This document shows, piece by piece, positions 7,063-15,995 of a DNA stretch of 51,089 nt (positions within the stretch are counted from its first letter, which is position 1; each line of letters starts with the position of its first letter). Source of the stretch: Lachnospiraceae bacterium (lineage in GTDB: Bacteria > Bacillota > Clostridia > Lachnospirales > Lachnospiraceae); contig JALERL010000051.1 in NCBI GenBank assembly GCA_022764465.1, positions 1 to 51,089 on the forward strand, given 5' to 3'. A model generated the notes under the pieces. It had not been told where the DNA came from and did no database searches. It saw only the letters and a list, made by a program, of their open reading frames with translations. The translations under genes and the position numbers were made by a program.

Positions 7063-7772
7063 ATCGACAGGAGTTTATGAAAAGGTTAGAGGAATTGCTT
7101 ACGGATATCTCACAGGAAGAAAGAGAAGAAGCAATCGCATTCTACACCGGATATTTTGAGGATGCAGGAGTGGAGAATGAGGAGAAGGTAATACAGGAGT
7201 TAGAGTCCCCGGAGAAGCTTGCAGCATCCATTAAGGCAGGACTTAAGGGTGACGAAGGAATTTATACGGAAAGCGGGTATCAGCAGACGGAGCCGGATCA
7301 TGCATTGCCGGCACAGAGGATGCATACAGAGTATGAATATCAGTCTGGAAACACAGAAACCGGAAAAAACAGTGCGAAGACGAGAAATACCGGACTTACG
7401 ATCGTGCTGATCGTTTTGATCGCTATCGTCACAAGCCCGATCTGGGTCGGATTGCTCAGTGCCGTGTTTGGGGTGCTGATGGGAATCTTTGGTATCATGA
7501 TCGGTGCAATTGCCGGACTGGCAGGGCTGACCTGCGCAGGCGTTATCGGTGGTTTTGGACTGGTAGGTGCAGGAATCGGAGCATTGATTACCGGAAATCT
7601 GGCAGCAGGAATGTTTGTCGCAGGTCTGGGAGCATTATTCCTTGCAGTCGGACTTCTTTGCATGATCCTTCTGGTACTTCTCTGTGGAAGATTTCTGCCA
7701 TGGCTGGTACGTGGAATGATTTCACTGTTTCAGAAGATTTTTCATAAAAGGAAAAGACAGGCAGCAGCATAA
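7059..7772 (+). CDS. DUF1700 (HAAS-type) membrane protein
   Basis: A 237-residue protein. Residues 1-60 are the HAAS/DUF1700 cytoplasmic helical domain (MNRQEFMKRLEELL, then EEREEAIAFYTGYFEDA), followed by a polar linker rich in Q/E/T and three to four strongly hydrophobic Gly/Ala-rich helices (~105-220), then a basic tail. The ATG at 7059 is chosen because GGAGAGGAG (7044-7052) precedes it and it forms an ATGA overlap with padR; an upstream in-frame ATG at 7005 lies inside padR. DUF1700 proteins are thought to be partners of PadR regulators and of membrane-anchored DUF4097 proteins. Biochemical role unknown. Confidence 0.85.
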   Translation: MNRQEFMKRLEELLTDISQEEREEAIAFYTGYFEDAGVENEEKVIQELESPEKLAASIKAGLKGDEGIYTESGYQQTEPDHALPAQRMHTEYEYQSGNTETGKNSAKTRNTGLTIVLIVLIAIVTSPIWVGLLSAVFGVLMGIFGIMIGAIAGLAGLTCAGVIGGFGLVGAGIGALITGNLAAGMFVAGLGALFLAVGLLCMILLVLLCGRFLPWLVRGMISLFQKIFHKRKRQAAA

Positions 7773-7783
7773 GGAGGAAGATT

Positions 7784-8800
7784 ATGAATAAGTTTATAAA
7801 GGTAGTTCTGATCATAGCAGCAGTTTGTGCGGGAGTCGGGGTACTGCTCTGCGGAGTGGGAGCGATATCCGGAGCATCTATGATGGACGTGAAGTCTAAA
7901 ATCAAAATCGAAGAGAAGAATATTCTGGGTCATTCAGGTGCAGAGGCTGCCACAGAAAATGATTATGGATTTGATCATGGGCTAGATGCAAAGCCGGGAA
8001 ATATTTTTCAAAAAATTGCTGCATGGGTGGAAGATGCTGCAGATACGGTAAGTATCAACTCAGATGATTATGATGGAAGCTGGATTGAGGGCAGTAATGT
8101 GACGAAAGAGGACTACAGCTACGATGGCAGCAAGGTCAAAAATCTCGATATTTCCATGTACGCAGGTTCCTTAACCTTAGAAGAATCGGATACCAGGGAT
8201 GTACGCGTGGAAGTCTATTATAAAAATGCTTCGGTAAACTGCGAAATGAGTGGGGAGACGTTAAAAATAAAAGGAGGAAAGAAGCGTTACAACAAAAAGC
8301 ATTGTGTTGCAGTTACGCTGTATTTACCAAAAGATATCCGGTTAAAGACACTGACAGTTGATGCCGGTGCAGGACAGGTAACATCGGATCTTGATCAGCT
8401 TGCGGCAGAAAATGCAAAGATCACGGTAGGTGCAGGAGAAGCAGTATTTGATGCGCTCAAGGTGACGGATCTGTTAGAAGTGACAGTACAGGCAGGTTCG
8501 ATCGATCTTTCCGATACCTATACAAAGGATCTCTCCTTAGACTGTGGCGTCGGGGAACTGGTCTATCAGGGTGGAACAACCGGGGATCTGACCGGAAGCA
8601 GTGGTGTCGGTTCACTGGAATTAGATTTAAAAGGAAAACAAAGCGACTATAATTACAGCTTAAGCTGTGGAGTAGGAAGCATTGACATTGAAGACGAGAC
8701 TTATTCCGGTCTTGGGGCAGAAAAAGATATTGACCATGGCGCAGATAAGGATATGTCCTTAGACTGCGGAGTCGGCAGTATTACGGTAGATTTTGATTAA
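7784..8800 (+). CDS. DUF4097-type membrane-anchored beta-repeat protein
   Basis: A 338-residue protein with one N-terminal hydrophobic helix (VVLIIAAVCAGVGVLLCGVG, ~6-25) acting as signal anchor, a linker, and then an extracellular beta-solenoid-like region (~100-338). The region has short repeats such as VDAGAGQVTSD, VGAGEAVFD, VQAGSIDLSD, LDCGVGELVY and LDCGVGSITVDFD, a DUF4097 hallmark. The ribosome site AAGGAGG lies 11 bases after the DUF1700 stop, so it is the third gene of the PadR operon. The family is associated with envelope-stress response; the exact role is not established. Confidence 0.82.
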   Translation: MNKFIKVVLIIAAVCAGVGVLLCGVGAISGASMMDVKSKIKIEEKNILGHSGAEAATENDYGFDHGLDAKPGNIFQKIAAWVEDAADTVSINSDDYDGSWIEGSNVTKEDYSYDGSKVKNLDISMYAGSLTLEESDTRDVRVEVYYKNASVNCEMSGETLKIKGGKKRYNKKHCVAVTLYLPKDIRLKTLTVDAGAGQVTSDLDQLAAENAKITVGAGEAVFDALKVTDLLEVTVQAGSIDLSDTYTKDLSLDCGVGELVYQGGTTGDLTGSSGVGSLELDLKGKQSDYNYSLSCGVGSIDIEDETYSGLGAEKDIDHGADKDMSLDCGVGSITVDFD

Positions 8801-8841
8801 ATTCTAAATGTCAATGAATATTTTATAAAACTGAAACGATG

Positions 8842-8897
8842 AAATGCACACAATGTATCGGGCAAACTTTTATTTGCAGAATAGATTGTGTGCATTT
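8842..8897. terminator. Long stem-loop after the DUF4097 gene
   Basis: AAATGCACACAAT (8842-8854) pairs perfectly with ATTGTGTGCATTT (8885-8897); the loop contains a second small stem (GCAAA/TTTGC). T-rich on the right and A-rich on the left, so it may act in both directions. Its ATGCACA core recurs in the stem at 34960-35042. Confidence 0.7.
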
Positions 8898-9009
8898 TGT
8901 CCGTCATAGCATCTGAAGCTTATGGGATGCGGATGTAAAAGTGTGGTATTTGGATTTGGCATATGATAAAATAAAAAGTATGAAAATAGGGGAAAAGAGG
9001 GTATTATCT

Positions 9010-11094
9010 ATGGAGCAGATTCCAAATCGAAAAATACATCTGGTACCGTTCGATCATATTGCCGGTTTTGATGTAAGACCGGGATTTTATGAGATCAATG
9101 GAGCAACGGCAATACCGGGTGGTGTGAACTTTACCTTGCATTCGAATCAGGCGACAAGCTGTGAGCTTTTGCTGTTTCACCGGATGGAGGATGAGCCGTT
9201 TGCAATCCTTCCGTTTCCGGAGCACTACCGGATTGGAAATGTGTATTCGATGATCGTATTTAAGCTGGATATTGAACAGTTTGAGTATGCCTACCGGTTA
9301 GATGGACCATATGAACCGGAAAAGGGGATTATCTTTGACAAGAGTAAGTACTTATTAGATCCGTATGCCAAGGCTGTTACCGGACAGAGTGTCTGGGGCA
9401 GAAGGTCAGAGGTTGGTAACTGTTACAAGGCGCGTGTCGTAAAGGATGATTTTGACTGGGGTGACTTCAAGGAACCGCATATCCCGATGGAGGATCTGAT
9501 CATCTATGAGCTGCATGTCAGAGGTTATACGAAGGCAGACGGTTCGATCACCACGGTTCCGGGAACATATGCAGCCTTAATGGAGAAGATTCCGTACTTA
9601 AAAGAACTTGGGGTAAATGCCGTAGAGCTGATGCCTATCTTCGAATTTGACGAAGTAAAAGACCGCAGGCAGTACAATGGGCAGGAACTGTTGGATTATT
9701 GGGGATATAATACGGTCAGCTTTTTTGCACCGAATACCAGTTATAGTGCCGGTGTGGAATATAACCGTGAGGGAAATGAACTTAAGGAACTGATCCGTTC
9801 CTTGAATGAGAATAATATCGAAGTAATTCTGGATGTTGTGTTTAACCATACGGCAGAAGGAAATGAAAACGGTCCGTTTTTTTCCTTTAAGGGCTTTGAC
9901 AATAACATTTATTATATGCTGACACCGGATGGAAAATATTATAATTACAGCGGATGTGGCAATACGTTAAACTGTAATCATCCGATCGTACAGCATATGA
10001 TCTTGGAATGTCTGCGTTACTGGGTGACTTCTTACCGGGTAGACGGTTTCCGTTTTGATCTGGCTTCGATCCTTGGAAGAAACGAGGATGGAACCCCGAT
10101 GAGCAAACCGCCGCTGTTACAGAGTCTGGCGTTTGATCCGATTCTTGGCAAGACAAAGCTGATCGCAGAGGCATGGGATGCAGGCGGGCTTTATCAGGTT
10201 GGCAGCTTCCCATCGTGGAACCGTTTTGCAGAGTGGAACGGAAAGTACCGGGATGATCTTCGAAGCTTTTTAAAGGGAGATGTCGGATTTGCTGAGGCAG
10301 CTGCAAACCGGATCACCGGATCGCAGGATATTTATAATCCTGAAGTCCGTGGCTACAATGCATCCGTGAATTTTCTGACCTGTCACGATGGATTTACCAT
10401 GTATGATCTGTATTCCTATAATGAAAAGCACAATGAGGCGAATGGCTGGAATAATACAGATGGTGAGAGCAATAACCGCAGCTGGAACTGTGGGGCAGAG
10501 GGTGAGACGGATGATCCGGAAGTGCTCACACTTCGAAAGCGGCTGATAAGGAATGCCTGTGCCGTATTGCTGGCGAGCCGTGGAACACCAATGTTTTTAG
10601 CGGGAGATGAATTCTGTAACACACAGTATGGAAATAATAACCCCTACTGTCAGGATAATATGGTTTCCTGGCTGGACTGGTCGAGACTTGAGAAGTTTCC
10701 GGATATCTATGAGTTCTTCCGTTTTATGATCGCATTCCGTAAGGAGCATGCAGTCATCCGTAAGGATATGCAGATGTGCAGTATGCGTTTCCCATCCATG
10801 AGTCTGCATGGCGTGCAGCCGTGGAACAGCTCGTATGACTGGGATACACATGTGATCGGAGTCATGTTTGCAGGAAGAACACCGGATGGAAAAAAGGATG
10901 ATGTGGTCTATCTTGCGATCAATACATTCTGGGAAAATCAGACGATCCAGTTACCGGAGATCCCGGTAGACAGAAGCTGGCAGGTAGTGGTAGATACACG
11001 GTATGAGACAGGAATGATCGAACAGCCATATCCGGTCTGGAATAATCAGACAGAACTGTTCCCAAGAAGTGTACAGATCCTGATCGTAGAGTAG
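9010..11094 (+). CDS. glgX: Glycogen debranching enzyme / isoamylase-type GH13
   Basis: A 694-residue GH13_11-type enzyme that hydrolyses alpha-1,6 branches of glycogen or limit dextrins in the cytoplasm. N-terminal CBM48-like beta domain (~15-120), then the (beta/alpha)8 barrel: region I DVVFNHTAEG (~277), region II VDGFRFDLAS with nucleophile Asp near 349, region III IAEAWDAGG with acid/base Glu near 386, and region IV FLTCHDG with Asp near 459. No signal peptide. The ATG at 9010 follows AGAGGG (8996-9001); the same frame is open up to a GTG at 8941, but that extension lacks homology-like content. Sequence is close in layout to TreX/GlgX. Confidence 0.9.
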   Translation: MEQIPNRKIHLVPFDHIAGFDVRPGFYEINGATAIPGGVNFTLHSNQATSCELLLFHRMEDEPFAILPFPEHYRIGNVYSMIVFKLDIEQFEYAYRLDGPYEPEKGIIFDKSKYLLDPYAKAVTGQSVWGRRSEVGNCYKARVVKDDFDWGDFKEPHIPMEDLIIYELHVRGYTKADGSITTVPGTYAALMEKIPYLKELGVNAVELMPIFEFDEVKDRRQYNGQELLDYWGYNTVSFFAPNTSYSAGVEYNREGNELKELIRSLNENNIEVILDVVFNHTAEGNENGPFFSFKGFDNNIYYMLTPDGKYYNYSGCGNTLNCNHPIVQHMILECLRYWVTSYRVDGFRFDLASILGRNEDGTPMSKPPLLQSLAFDPILGKTKLIAEAWDAGGLYQVGSFPSWNRFAEWNGKYRDDLRSFLKGDVGFAEAAANRITGSQDIYNPEVRGYNASVNFLTCHDGFTMYDLYSYNEKHNEANGWNNTDGESNNRSWNCGAEGETDDPEVLTLRKRLIRNACAVLLASRGTPMFLAGDEFCNTQYGNNNPYCQDNMVSWLDWSRLEKFPDIYEFFRFMIAFRKEHAVIRKDMQMCSMRFPSMSLHGVQPWNSSYDWDTHVIGVMFAGRTPDGKKDDVVYLAINTFWENQTIQLPEIPVDRSWQVVVDTRYETGMIEQPYPVWNNQTELFPRSVQILIVE

Positions 11095-11160
11095 AAAGTA
11101 TTTGATATAAATTTGTAATAGTGCCCAAAAATAGCCGCTCAGCTTGAGAAAATATGGAAG

Positions 11161-11329
11161 TATGATATAATAATTCTGTAAAGCAGATGAGCAGCATGGC
11201 TGCTTGCAGACAAAGTTGCGCATCTGTTTGACAGATAAACCAACACGAGCAAGCAGGGCGGTAGACCGGATTGCGAGTGCTTGGTGCGATTTCGAGAGTT
11301 CGAAGAACGGAGAAATCGTAATTATTATG
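11161..11329 (+). repeat. 169-base structured repeat element, copy 2
   Basis: Gap-free match to 5573-5741. A promoter-like TTGAGA (about 11143-11148) and TATAAT (11165-11170) precede or overlap the left end. Differences from copy 1 include paired changes in stems: the end repeat has C-G replaced by A-T, and hairpin 1 has A-T to G-C, T-A to C-G and C-G to T-A. Bases 11330-11450 behind it carry a further hairpin (GAAATGC/GCATTTTC) and the ribosome site GGAGG of the next gene; nothing else is seen in the 11095-11450 gap. Confidence 0.8.
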
Positions 11330-11450
11330 AGATGTATCAAAGCAAACGAGATGCAGCGAGGAAATGCGAAGCATTTTCGAGCCTGCACTGCGAATGAGGT
11401 AAGCAGGAGCAAAGAAGCAGCCCGGATTGCCACAGGATCGGAGGTGTCAG

Positions 11451-12842
11451 ATGATGTATGAGAATTCAGAAGCAGTACATGTACAGATCAGCAGAGACGA
11501 GATGACAGCGTATCTGACGCTTGATGAGCCGGAAGAAGGAGCATACAGCAGGGAGCAGTTAGAATATATCCTTGTGGAAAAGGGTGTCTTGTTTGGCGTA
11601 GATAAACAGATCTTACAGCGGATGATCGATGAGGGATCTTATTATACACAGACCGCGGTTGCACATGGGGAAGTGCCGGTAGATGGACAGGACGGTTTTT
11701 ACGAGTACAACTTCAAGCGGAATCCCAACAATAAGCCGGTGATCCGTGAAGATGGATCGGTGGATTACTGGAGTATGAATCTGATCGAGACGGTCATTGC
11801 CGGACAGGTAATTGCTATTTATAAGCCGGCAGTACAGGGCAAAAACGGCATGACAGTAACCGGAAAAGAGATCCCATGCAAGATCGGAAAAGAATTAAGT
11901 CCGATAAAAGGACGTGGTTTTGAGCGTCAGAACGATAACCTGACATATATTGCATCGATCGATGGGAAGATCGATATGATCGAAGGTAAGATCAATATCA
12001 ATAATTTCCATGAGATCTATGGAAATGTGGATTTTAATTTTGGAAATATTGACTTTGCGGGAGATGTGGTCATTCATGGAAATGTCTGTACCGGAATCAG
12101 TGTACGTGCCGGAGGAACGATCACGGTAGATGGTGTCGTGGAAGGAGCAAAGCTCTGGGCAGGAAAAGATATCGTACTGCGAAGCGGTGTGTTAGGAGAC
12201 GGTAAGGCGGATATTTTTTCGAGGGGCAATATCACAGCCGGATTTTTTGAATATGCGAAGATCGAAGCACTGGGGGATATTCAGGCAGATTATCTCTTAC
12301 AGTGTGAGGCAGAGACGAAGAAGAAGATCAGACTTGAGGGAAGAAAGGGCAAGATCCTTGGCGGACGCGTGCATGCGGTCTGCGGGATTGAAGCGAATGA
12401 AATCGGAAATGAGTCAGAACTTCATACGATCGTGGAGGCGGGAATCGGAGATGCGGTTTATAAACGGATGCAGGAACTTCGAAAGGAACTTCTGACACTG
12501 CATGAGGACATTGATAAGATCAGTGCGGGACTTAAGAAGATGGATGAACTGATCGAGGCGAATGGCAGCTTCAGCAGGGAAGATCCGAGAAGAACACAGC
12601 TTGTCCGTGCAAGGATCCAGTATATCTCAAGAGAGAAGGCTGGTAAGGCAGAACTGCGGGAATTAAACCAGCAGGAGGAAGAAGCGAAGGAAGCTACGAT
12701 CAAGGTTGGCAGACGCATCTATCCGGGTGTATTTCTTGTGATCGGCAATGTGAAAAAGCTCGTACAGGAAGCGCAGTTTGCTGTCGAGTATGTGCGCAGG
12801 GAGGACAAGATCGTACTTAAGGGAGAGCAAATTGTTGGATAG
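11451..12842 (+). CDS. DUF342 / FapA-family protein
   Basis: A 463-residue cytoplasmic protein of the FapA (DUF342) family. N-terminal FapA domain (~1-165, with AVHVQISRDEMTAYLTLDEP and GKNGMTVTGKEIP), then a right-handed beta-helix region (~170-300) with repeats such as IHGNVCTGISVRAGGTITVDG, split here by family spacing of about 18 residues, and a C-terminal coiled coil (~335-420). GGAGG at 11440-11444 fits ATG 11451 (or 11454). The family is linked to polymer-scaffold or cell-surface roles but has no established reaction. No flagellar genes lie nearby. Its leader contains copy 2 of the 169-base element. Confidence 0.82.
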   Translation: MMYENSEAVHVQISRDEMTAYLTLDEPEEGAYSREQLEYILVEKGVLFGVDKQILQRMIDEGSYYTQTAVAHGEVPVDGQDGFYEYNFKRNPNNKPVIREDGSVDYWSMNLIETVIAGQVIAIYKPAVQGKNGMTVTGKEIPCKIGKELSPIKGRGFERQNDNLTYIASIDGKIDMIEGKININNFHEIYGNVDFNFGNIDFAGDVVIHGNVCTGISVRAGGTITVDGVVEGAKLWAGKDIVLRSGVLGDGKADIFSRGNITAGFFEYAKIEALGDIQADYLLQCEAETKKKIRLEGRKGKILGGRVHAVCGIEANEIGNESELHTIVEAGIGDAVYKRMQELRKELLTLHEDIDKISAGLKKMDELIEANGSFSREDPRRTQLVRARIQYISREKAGKAELRELNQQEEEAKEATIKVGRRIYPGVFLVIGNVKKLVQEAQFAVEYVRREDKIVLKGEQIVG

Positions 12843-12888
12843 CATCGAAATCTGCGATGAAAAAATAGCATAGAAGAGTGAAATATAC

Positions 12889-12934
12889 TTGCAAAAAATC
12901 ATCACTATATTATACTAATGTAGTGGTGATTTTT
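12889..12934 (+). promoter_or_regulatory. folC promoter embedded in a terminator-like stem
   Basis: TTGCAA (12889-12894), 16-base spacer, TATACT (12911-12916). The same stretch forms the stem AAAAATCATCACTA (12894-12907) with TAGTGGTGATTTTT (12921-12934), a plausible terminator for the upstream gene. The predicted start near 12920 excludes the upstream GTG at 12878 as folC start. Confidence 0.65.
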
Positions 12935-14227
12935 GTGACTTATGAGAAAATATGTGAGTATATTTATGATATACCAAAATTTACGAAGAAAAATGGCTTA
13001 GAACATACGAAAAAGTTATTGGAATACATGGGAAATCCGCAGAGAAGATTTGAAGTGATCCATGTTGCCGGAAGCAATGGAAAGGGCAGTGTCTGTGCAT
13101 TTATAAACAGTGTGCTGGTACATGCCGGGAAGCAGACAGGGCTTTTTATTTCCCCGCATCTGGTATGTATGGAGGAACGCTTTCAGATCAATGGAAGAAA
13201 CTGTTCCAGAGAAGACTTCATAGAAGCATTTGAGATAGTGAAGGCTGCGGTAGATAAGATGCAGAAGGATAACGAAGCACATCCTTCTTTTTTTGAGTTT
13301 CTGTTTGCAATGGGAATGCATATTTTCGCATCTTATAAGCTGGATTATGTGATCTTAGAGACAGGATTGGGCGGCAGATTAGATGTGACGAATCTGTTTG
13401 AAGAACCACTGATGACGATCATTACTTCGATCAGTTTAGAGCATACGGAATATCTTGGTGATACGATCGCACAGATCGCAGGAGAAAAGGCAGGAATCAT
13501 CAAAGAAGGTGTTCCGGTTGTATTCGATGGCAAAAATGAGGAGGCAGCAGAAGTGATCCGTGATCACGCAAGAGCCTGTCATGCACCGTTTTATGAAATC
13601 AATCCGAAAAATCTTAAGATTCAGGAAATTACCGGGAAAACAATTGATTTTTCGTATGAATCCGATTATGATGTTGTTAATCTGAGAATTCCGTTTGTGG
13701 CGGAGTATCAGGTGATGAATGCTGCGCTTGCATATAAGGCGTTACAGCTTTTACAGACAACAGTCGGTATCTATCCATCCCAGATCATAGAAGGGATCAG
13801 ACAGACCATCTGGCCGGGAAGAATGCAGCAGGTACAGGAACATGTCTATTTTGACGGAGCACATAATGCGGATGGACTTGCGGAATTTCTCCATACGGCA
13901 TCCGTCATTGGCGGGGAGCATCCGTTGCTGTTGTTTTCCATGGTAAGGGAGAAGGATTATCACAAGGGAATCGCATTGCTTGCAAAAGGTGCAGCCTGGG
14001 AGCAGGTGATCTTAACAAAGATTCCGGATGTCCGGGGATTAGAACCGGATATTTTAGCGGAAGAGTTTCAGAAACATGGTGTAGATACCATGGTTATCCG
14101 AGATTGTAATGAGGCATTTGCTTATGCCATGAAGCATAGAAAAAAGGACCAGACGTTATTTTGTGCAGGTTCTTTGTATCTGATAGGTGAATTAGAGAAG
14201 ATAGCAGGAGGAATCAGAAATGATTGA
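12935..14227 (+). CDS. folC: Folylpolyglutamate synthase / dihydrofolate synthase
   Basis: A Mur-ligase-family enzyme (~430 residues) that adds glutamate to folates. N-terminal ATP-binding domain with the P-loop VAGSNGKGSVCAFI (~41-54), the omega-loop region GLFISPHLVCMEERFQING, and GLGGRLDVTNLFEE with the conserved ISLEHTEYLGDT and AGEKAGIIKEGVPVV. The Mur C-terminal domain holds WPGRMQQV and FDGAHNADGL. The GTG at 12935 is chosen because it lies just after the predicted promoter start and gives the usual family N-terminus (TYEKICEYIYDIPKF). It overlaps the next small gene by eight bases. Confidence 0.93.
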   Translation: MTYEKICEYIYDIPKFTKKNGLEHTKKLLEYMGNPQRRFEVIHVAGSNGKGSVCAFINSVLVHAGKQTGLFISPHLVCMEERFQINGRNCSREDFIEAFEIVKAAVDKMQKDNEAHPSFFEFLFAMGMHIFASYKLDYVILETGLGGRLDVTNLFEEPLMTIITSISLEHTEYLGDTIAQIAGEKAGIIKEGVPVVFDGKNEEAAEVIRDHARACHAPFYEINPKNLKIQEITGKTIDFSYESDYDVVNLRIPFVAEYQVMNAALAYKALQLLQTTVGIYPSQIIEGIRQTIWPGRMQQVQEHVYFDGAHNADGLAEFLHTASVIGGEHPLLLFSMVREKDYHKGIALLAKGAAWEQVILTKIPDVRGLEPDILAEEFQKHGVDTMVIRDCNEAFAYAMKHRKKDQTLFCAGSLYLIGELEKIAGGIRND

Positions 14228-14354
14228 TTTTGAAGAAGAGTTAAAGAAGTTTCAGCCAAGCCTTGAGGTAGAGGAAGCTGAGGATGCAATATATAACCAC
14301 GATCTGACAGATATGACCGATATTCTGCGAGAGATGATCAAAGAAGCAAAATAA
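14220..14354 (+). CDS. 44-residue acidic protein translated from the end of folC
   Basis: A short frame starting with MIDFEEELKKF and ending EMIKEAK, 44 residues, strongly acidic and predicted mostly helical. The ATG lies within the last codons of folC and follows a perfect AGGAGG nine bases upstream, which is better than most sites in the window and supports real translation. No family is recognised and no function is proposed; coupling with folC suggests constant co-expression. Confidence 0.7.
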   Translation: MIDFEEELKKFQPSLEVEEAEDAIYNHDLTDMTDILREMIKEAK

Positions 14355-14380
14355 CGGATCGAAGGAAAGGAAAGTGGCGT

Positions 14381-15895
14381 ATGAATTGTATGTACTGTGG
14401 TGCAGAACTTACGAAGGACAATTACTGCCCGAACTGTTCTGCGGATGTTAGAATCTATAAGAAGATCGTCCAGTGTTCGAATCATTATTATAACGAGGGA
14501 TTAGAGAAGGCATCGGTCCGTGATCTGACCGGAGCAGTAGAGAGCCTGAATAAGAGTCTTCGCTTTTACAAGATGAACACACAGGCAAGAAATCTGCTTG
14601 GACTTGTCTATTTTGAGATGGGAGAGACTGTTTCCGCATTAGGCGAATGGGTGATCAGCCGTAACTTACAGAGCCGGGAGAATGATGCAGAACGGTATCT
14701 GAATGCGATCCAGAAGAATCCGTCGAAGTTAGAAGCACTCAATCAGACGATTAAAAAGTATAATCAGGCATTGCTGTATTGCAAACAGGACAGCAGGGAT
14801 CTTGCAAAGATCCAGTTGAAAAAAGTACTGTCCCTGAACCCGAAGCTGATCAAGGGGCATCAGTTACTGGCTCTGCTCTACATTCAGGAGGGAAAGTACG
14901 AACAGGCGAAAAAGTCCCTTCGTGCAGCGGCAAAAATTGATTCGAGCAATACACTGACTTTGCGTTACCTCAAGGAGGTAAACCGGCTTACAAAGGGAGA
15001 AAGTCCGGCTGTCACGAAGAAGAATGAGAAAAAAGAGAATCTGATCGCATATAAGAGTGGAAATGAGACGATCATCCAGCCGACCCATGTGAAGGATAGT
15101 TCGGCATTGTCCGTGATCTTAAATATTATCATCGGTGTTGTGATCGGCGTATTTATCACCTGGTTTTTGATCGTTCCAAGCGTGAAGCATGCCGCAACCA
15201 GTGATGCAAATAAGGCTGTGAAGGAAGCAAACGATACGATCTCTACGAAGAATCAGACGATCGATTCCCTGCAGAGCCAGATCGATAAGTTACAGGAGCA
15301 GATGAACAGTGCAGAAGATGTATCGAAGGAGAATGATACACGTTTAGCAGCTTATGACCAGCTGTTAAGTGCATATGCATCTTTTATGGCAGGTGATGTA
15401 ACAACGGCAGGAGATGCACTCGCGAATGTAAAGAGCGAGTATTTATCCAATGATGCAAAGGCAATCTATGAGAGCATCAGTGCAACCGTAAACGAGCAGT
15501 ATATCCAGGCTACCTATACAGAAGGCCGTAATGCATACAGCCAGCAGAATTATACCGATGCCGCAACGGCATTACAGAAAGTGGTAGACAGTGATGAGAA
15601 TTACGATGATGGAAATGCACTGTATTATCTGGCACAGTCCTACCGTGGACAGGAAGACAACGAGAAAGCAGCAGAATATTACCGGAAGATGATCGCATCC
15701 TATCCAGGAACGGAACGTGCTGCGAATTCCCAGAAGTACTTAGAAGCAATGGGCATGGCAACGGATGCAGCAGGAAGTGGGGACGGCAGTACCGATACCA
15801 CAACCGGTGATGCAGTACCGGCGGGTGATGGCACAAACACAGATGCAGCGGCAGGAGATGGAACGGCTGCAGATCCGGCAGTACCGGCACAGTAA
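14381..15895 (+). CDS. Zinc-ribbon, TPR and coiled-coil membrane protein
   Basis: A 504-residue protein with an unusual order: N-terminal zinc ribbon (CMYCGAEL and CPNCSAD, four cysteines within residues 3-22), a cytoplasmic TPR array (~30-205, e.g. IQLKKVLSLNPKLIKGHQLL), one membrane helix (VILNIIIGVVIGVFITWFLI, ~244-263), a coiled coil (~275-315), a second outside TPR set (~330-460) and a low-complexity Gly/Asp/Thr/Ala tail. It probably senses or scaffolds on both sides of the membrane. The ribosome site GGAAAGG precedes ATG 14381. A terminator follows at 15929-15962. Not a recognised characterised family. Confidence 0.78.
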   Translation: MNCMYCGAELTKDNYCPNCSADVRIYKKIVQCSNHYYNEGLEKASVRDLTGAVESLNKSLRFYKMNTQARNLLGLVYFEMGETVSALGEWVISRNLQSRENDAERYLNAIQKNPSKLEALNQTIKKYNQALLYCKQDSRDLAKIQLKKVLSLNPKLIKGHQLLALLYIQEGKYEQAKKSLRAAAKIDSSNTLTLRYLKEVNRLTKGESPAVTKKNEKKENLIAYKSGNETIIQPTHVKDSSALSVILNIIIGVVIGVFITWFLIVPSVKHAATSDANKAVKEANDTISTKNQTIDSLQSQIDKLQEQMNSAEDVSKENDTRLAAYDQLLSAYASFMAGDVTTAGDALANVKSEYLSNDAKAIYESISATVNEQYIQATYTEGRNAYSQQNYTDAATALQKVVDSDENYDDGNALYYLAQSYRGQEDNEKAAEYYRKMIASYPGTERAANSQKYLEAMGMATDAAGSGDGSTDTTTGDAVPAGDGTNTDAAAGDGTAADPAVPAQ

Positions 15896-15928
15896 CAGAA
15901 TCAGAAAATTTCATCATGTATACAAAAG

Positions 15929-15962
15929 ACGTCAGGAAGAGAACTTCCGGCGTTTTTTTTTG
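15929..15962 (+). terminator. Intrinsic terminator before the spoIIA operon
   Basis: ACGTCAGGAAG (15929-15939) pairs with CTTCCGGCGT (15944-15953), loop AGAA, followed by about nine T. Confidence 0.85.
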
Positions 15963-15995
15963 TACATTTTATTTATTAGAAGAAAGGGTGAAACT

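Noticed and set aside
8941-9009. Longer N-terminus of the glycogen debranching enzyme from GTG 8941
   Set aside because: No ribosome site, and the extension contains promoter-like A+T sequence; ATG 9010 has AGAGGG at a good distance.
9887-10306. Long minus-strand frames within glgX, clpB and the sspC-like gene
   Set aside because: They mirror the codon pattern of strong forward genes, lack ribosome sites and have no recognisable protein content.
12878-12934. Upstream GTG start of folC
   Set aside because: It lies before the predicted promoter and inside a stem-loop; family N-termini begin at 12935.
15896-15995. Sigma-H promoter of the spoIIA operon
   Set aside because: No sequence close to the sigma-H consensus was found in the gap; the real promoter could not be pointed out.
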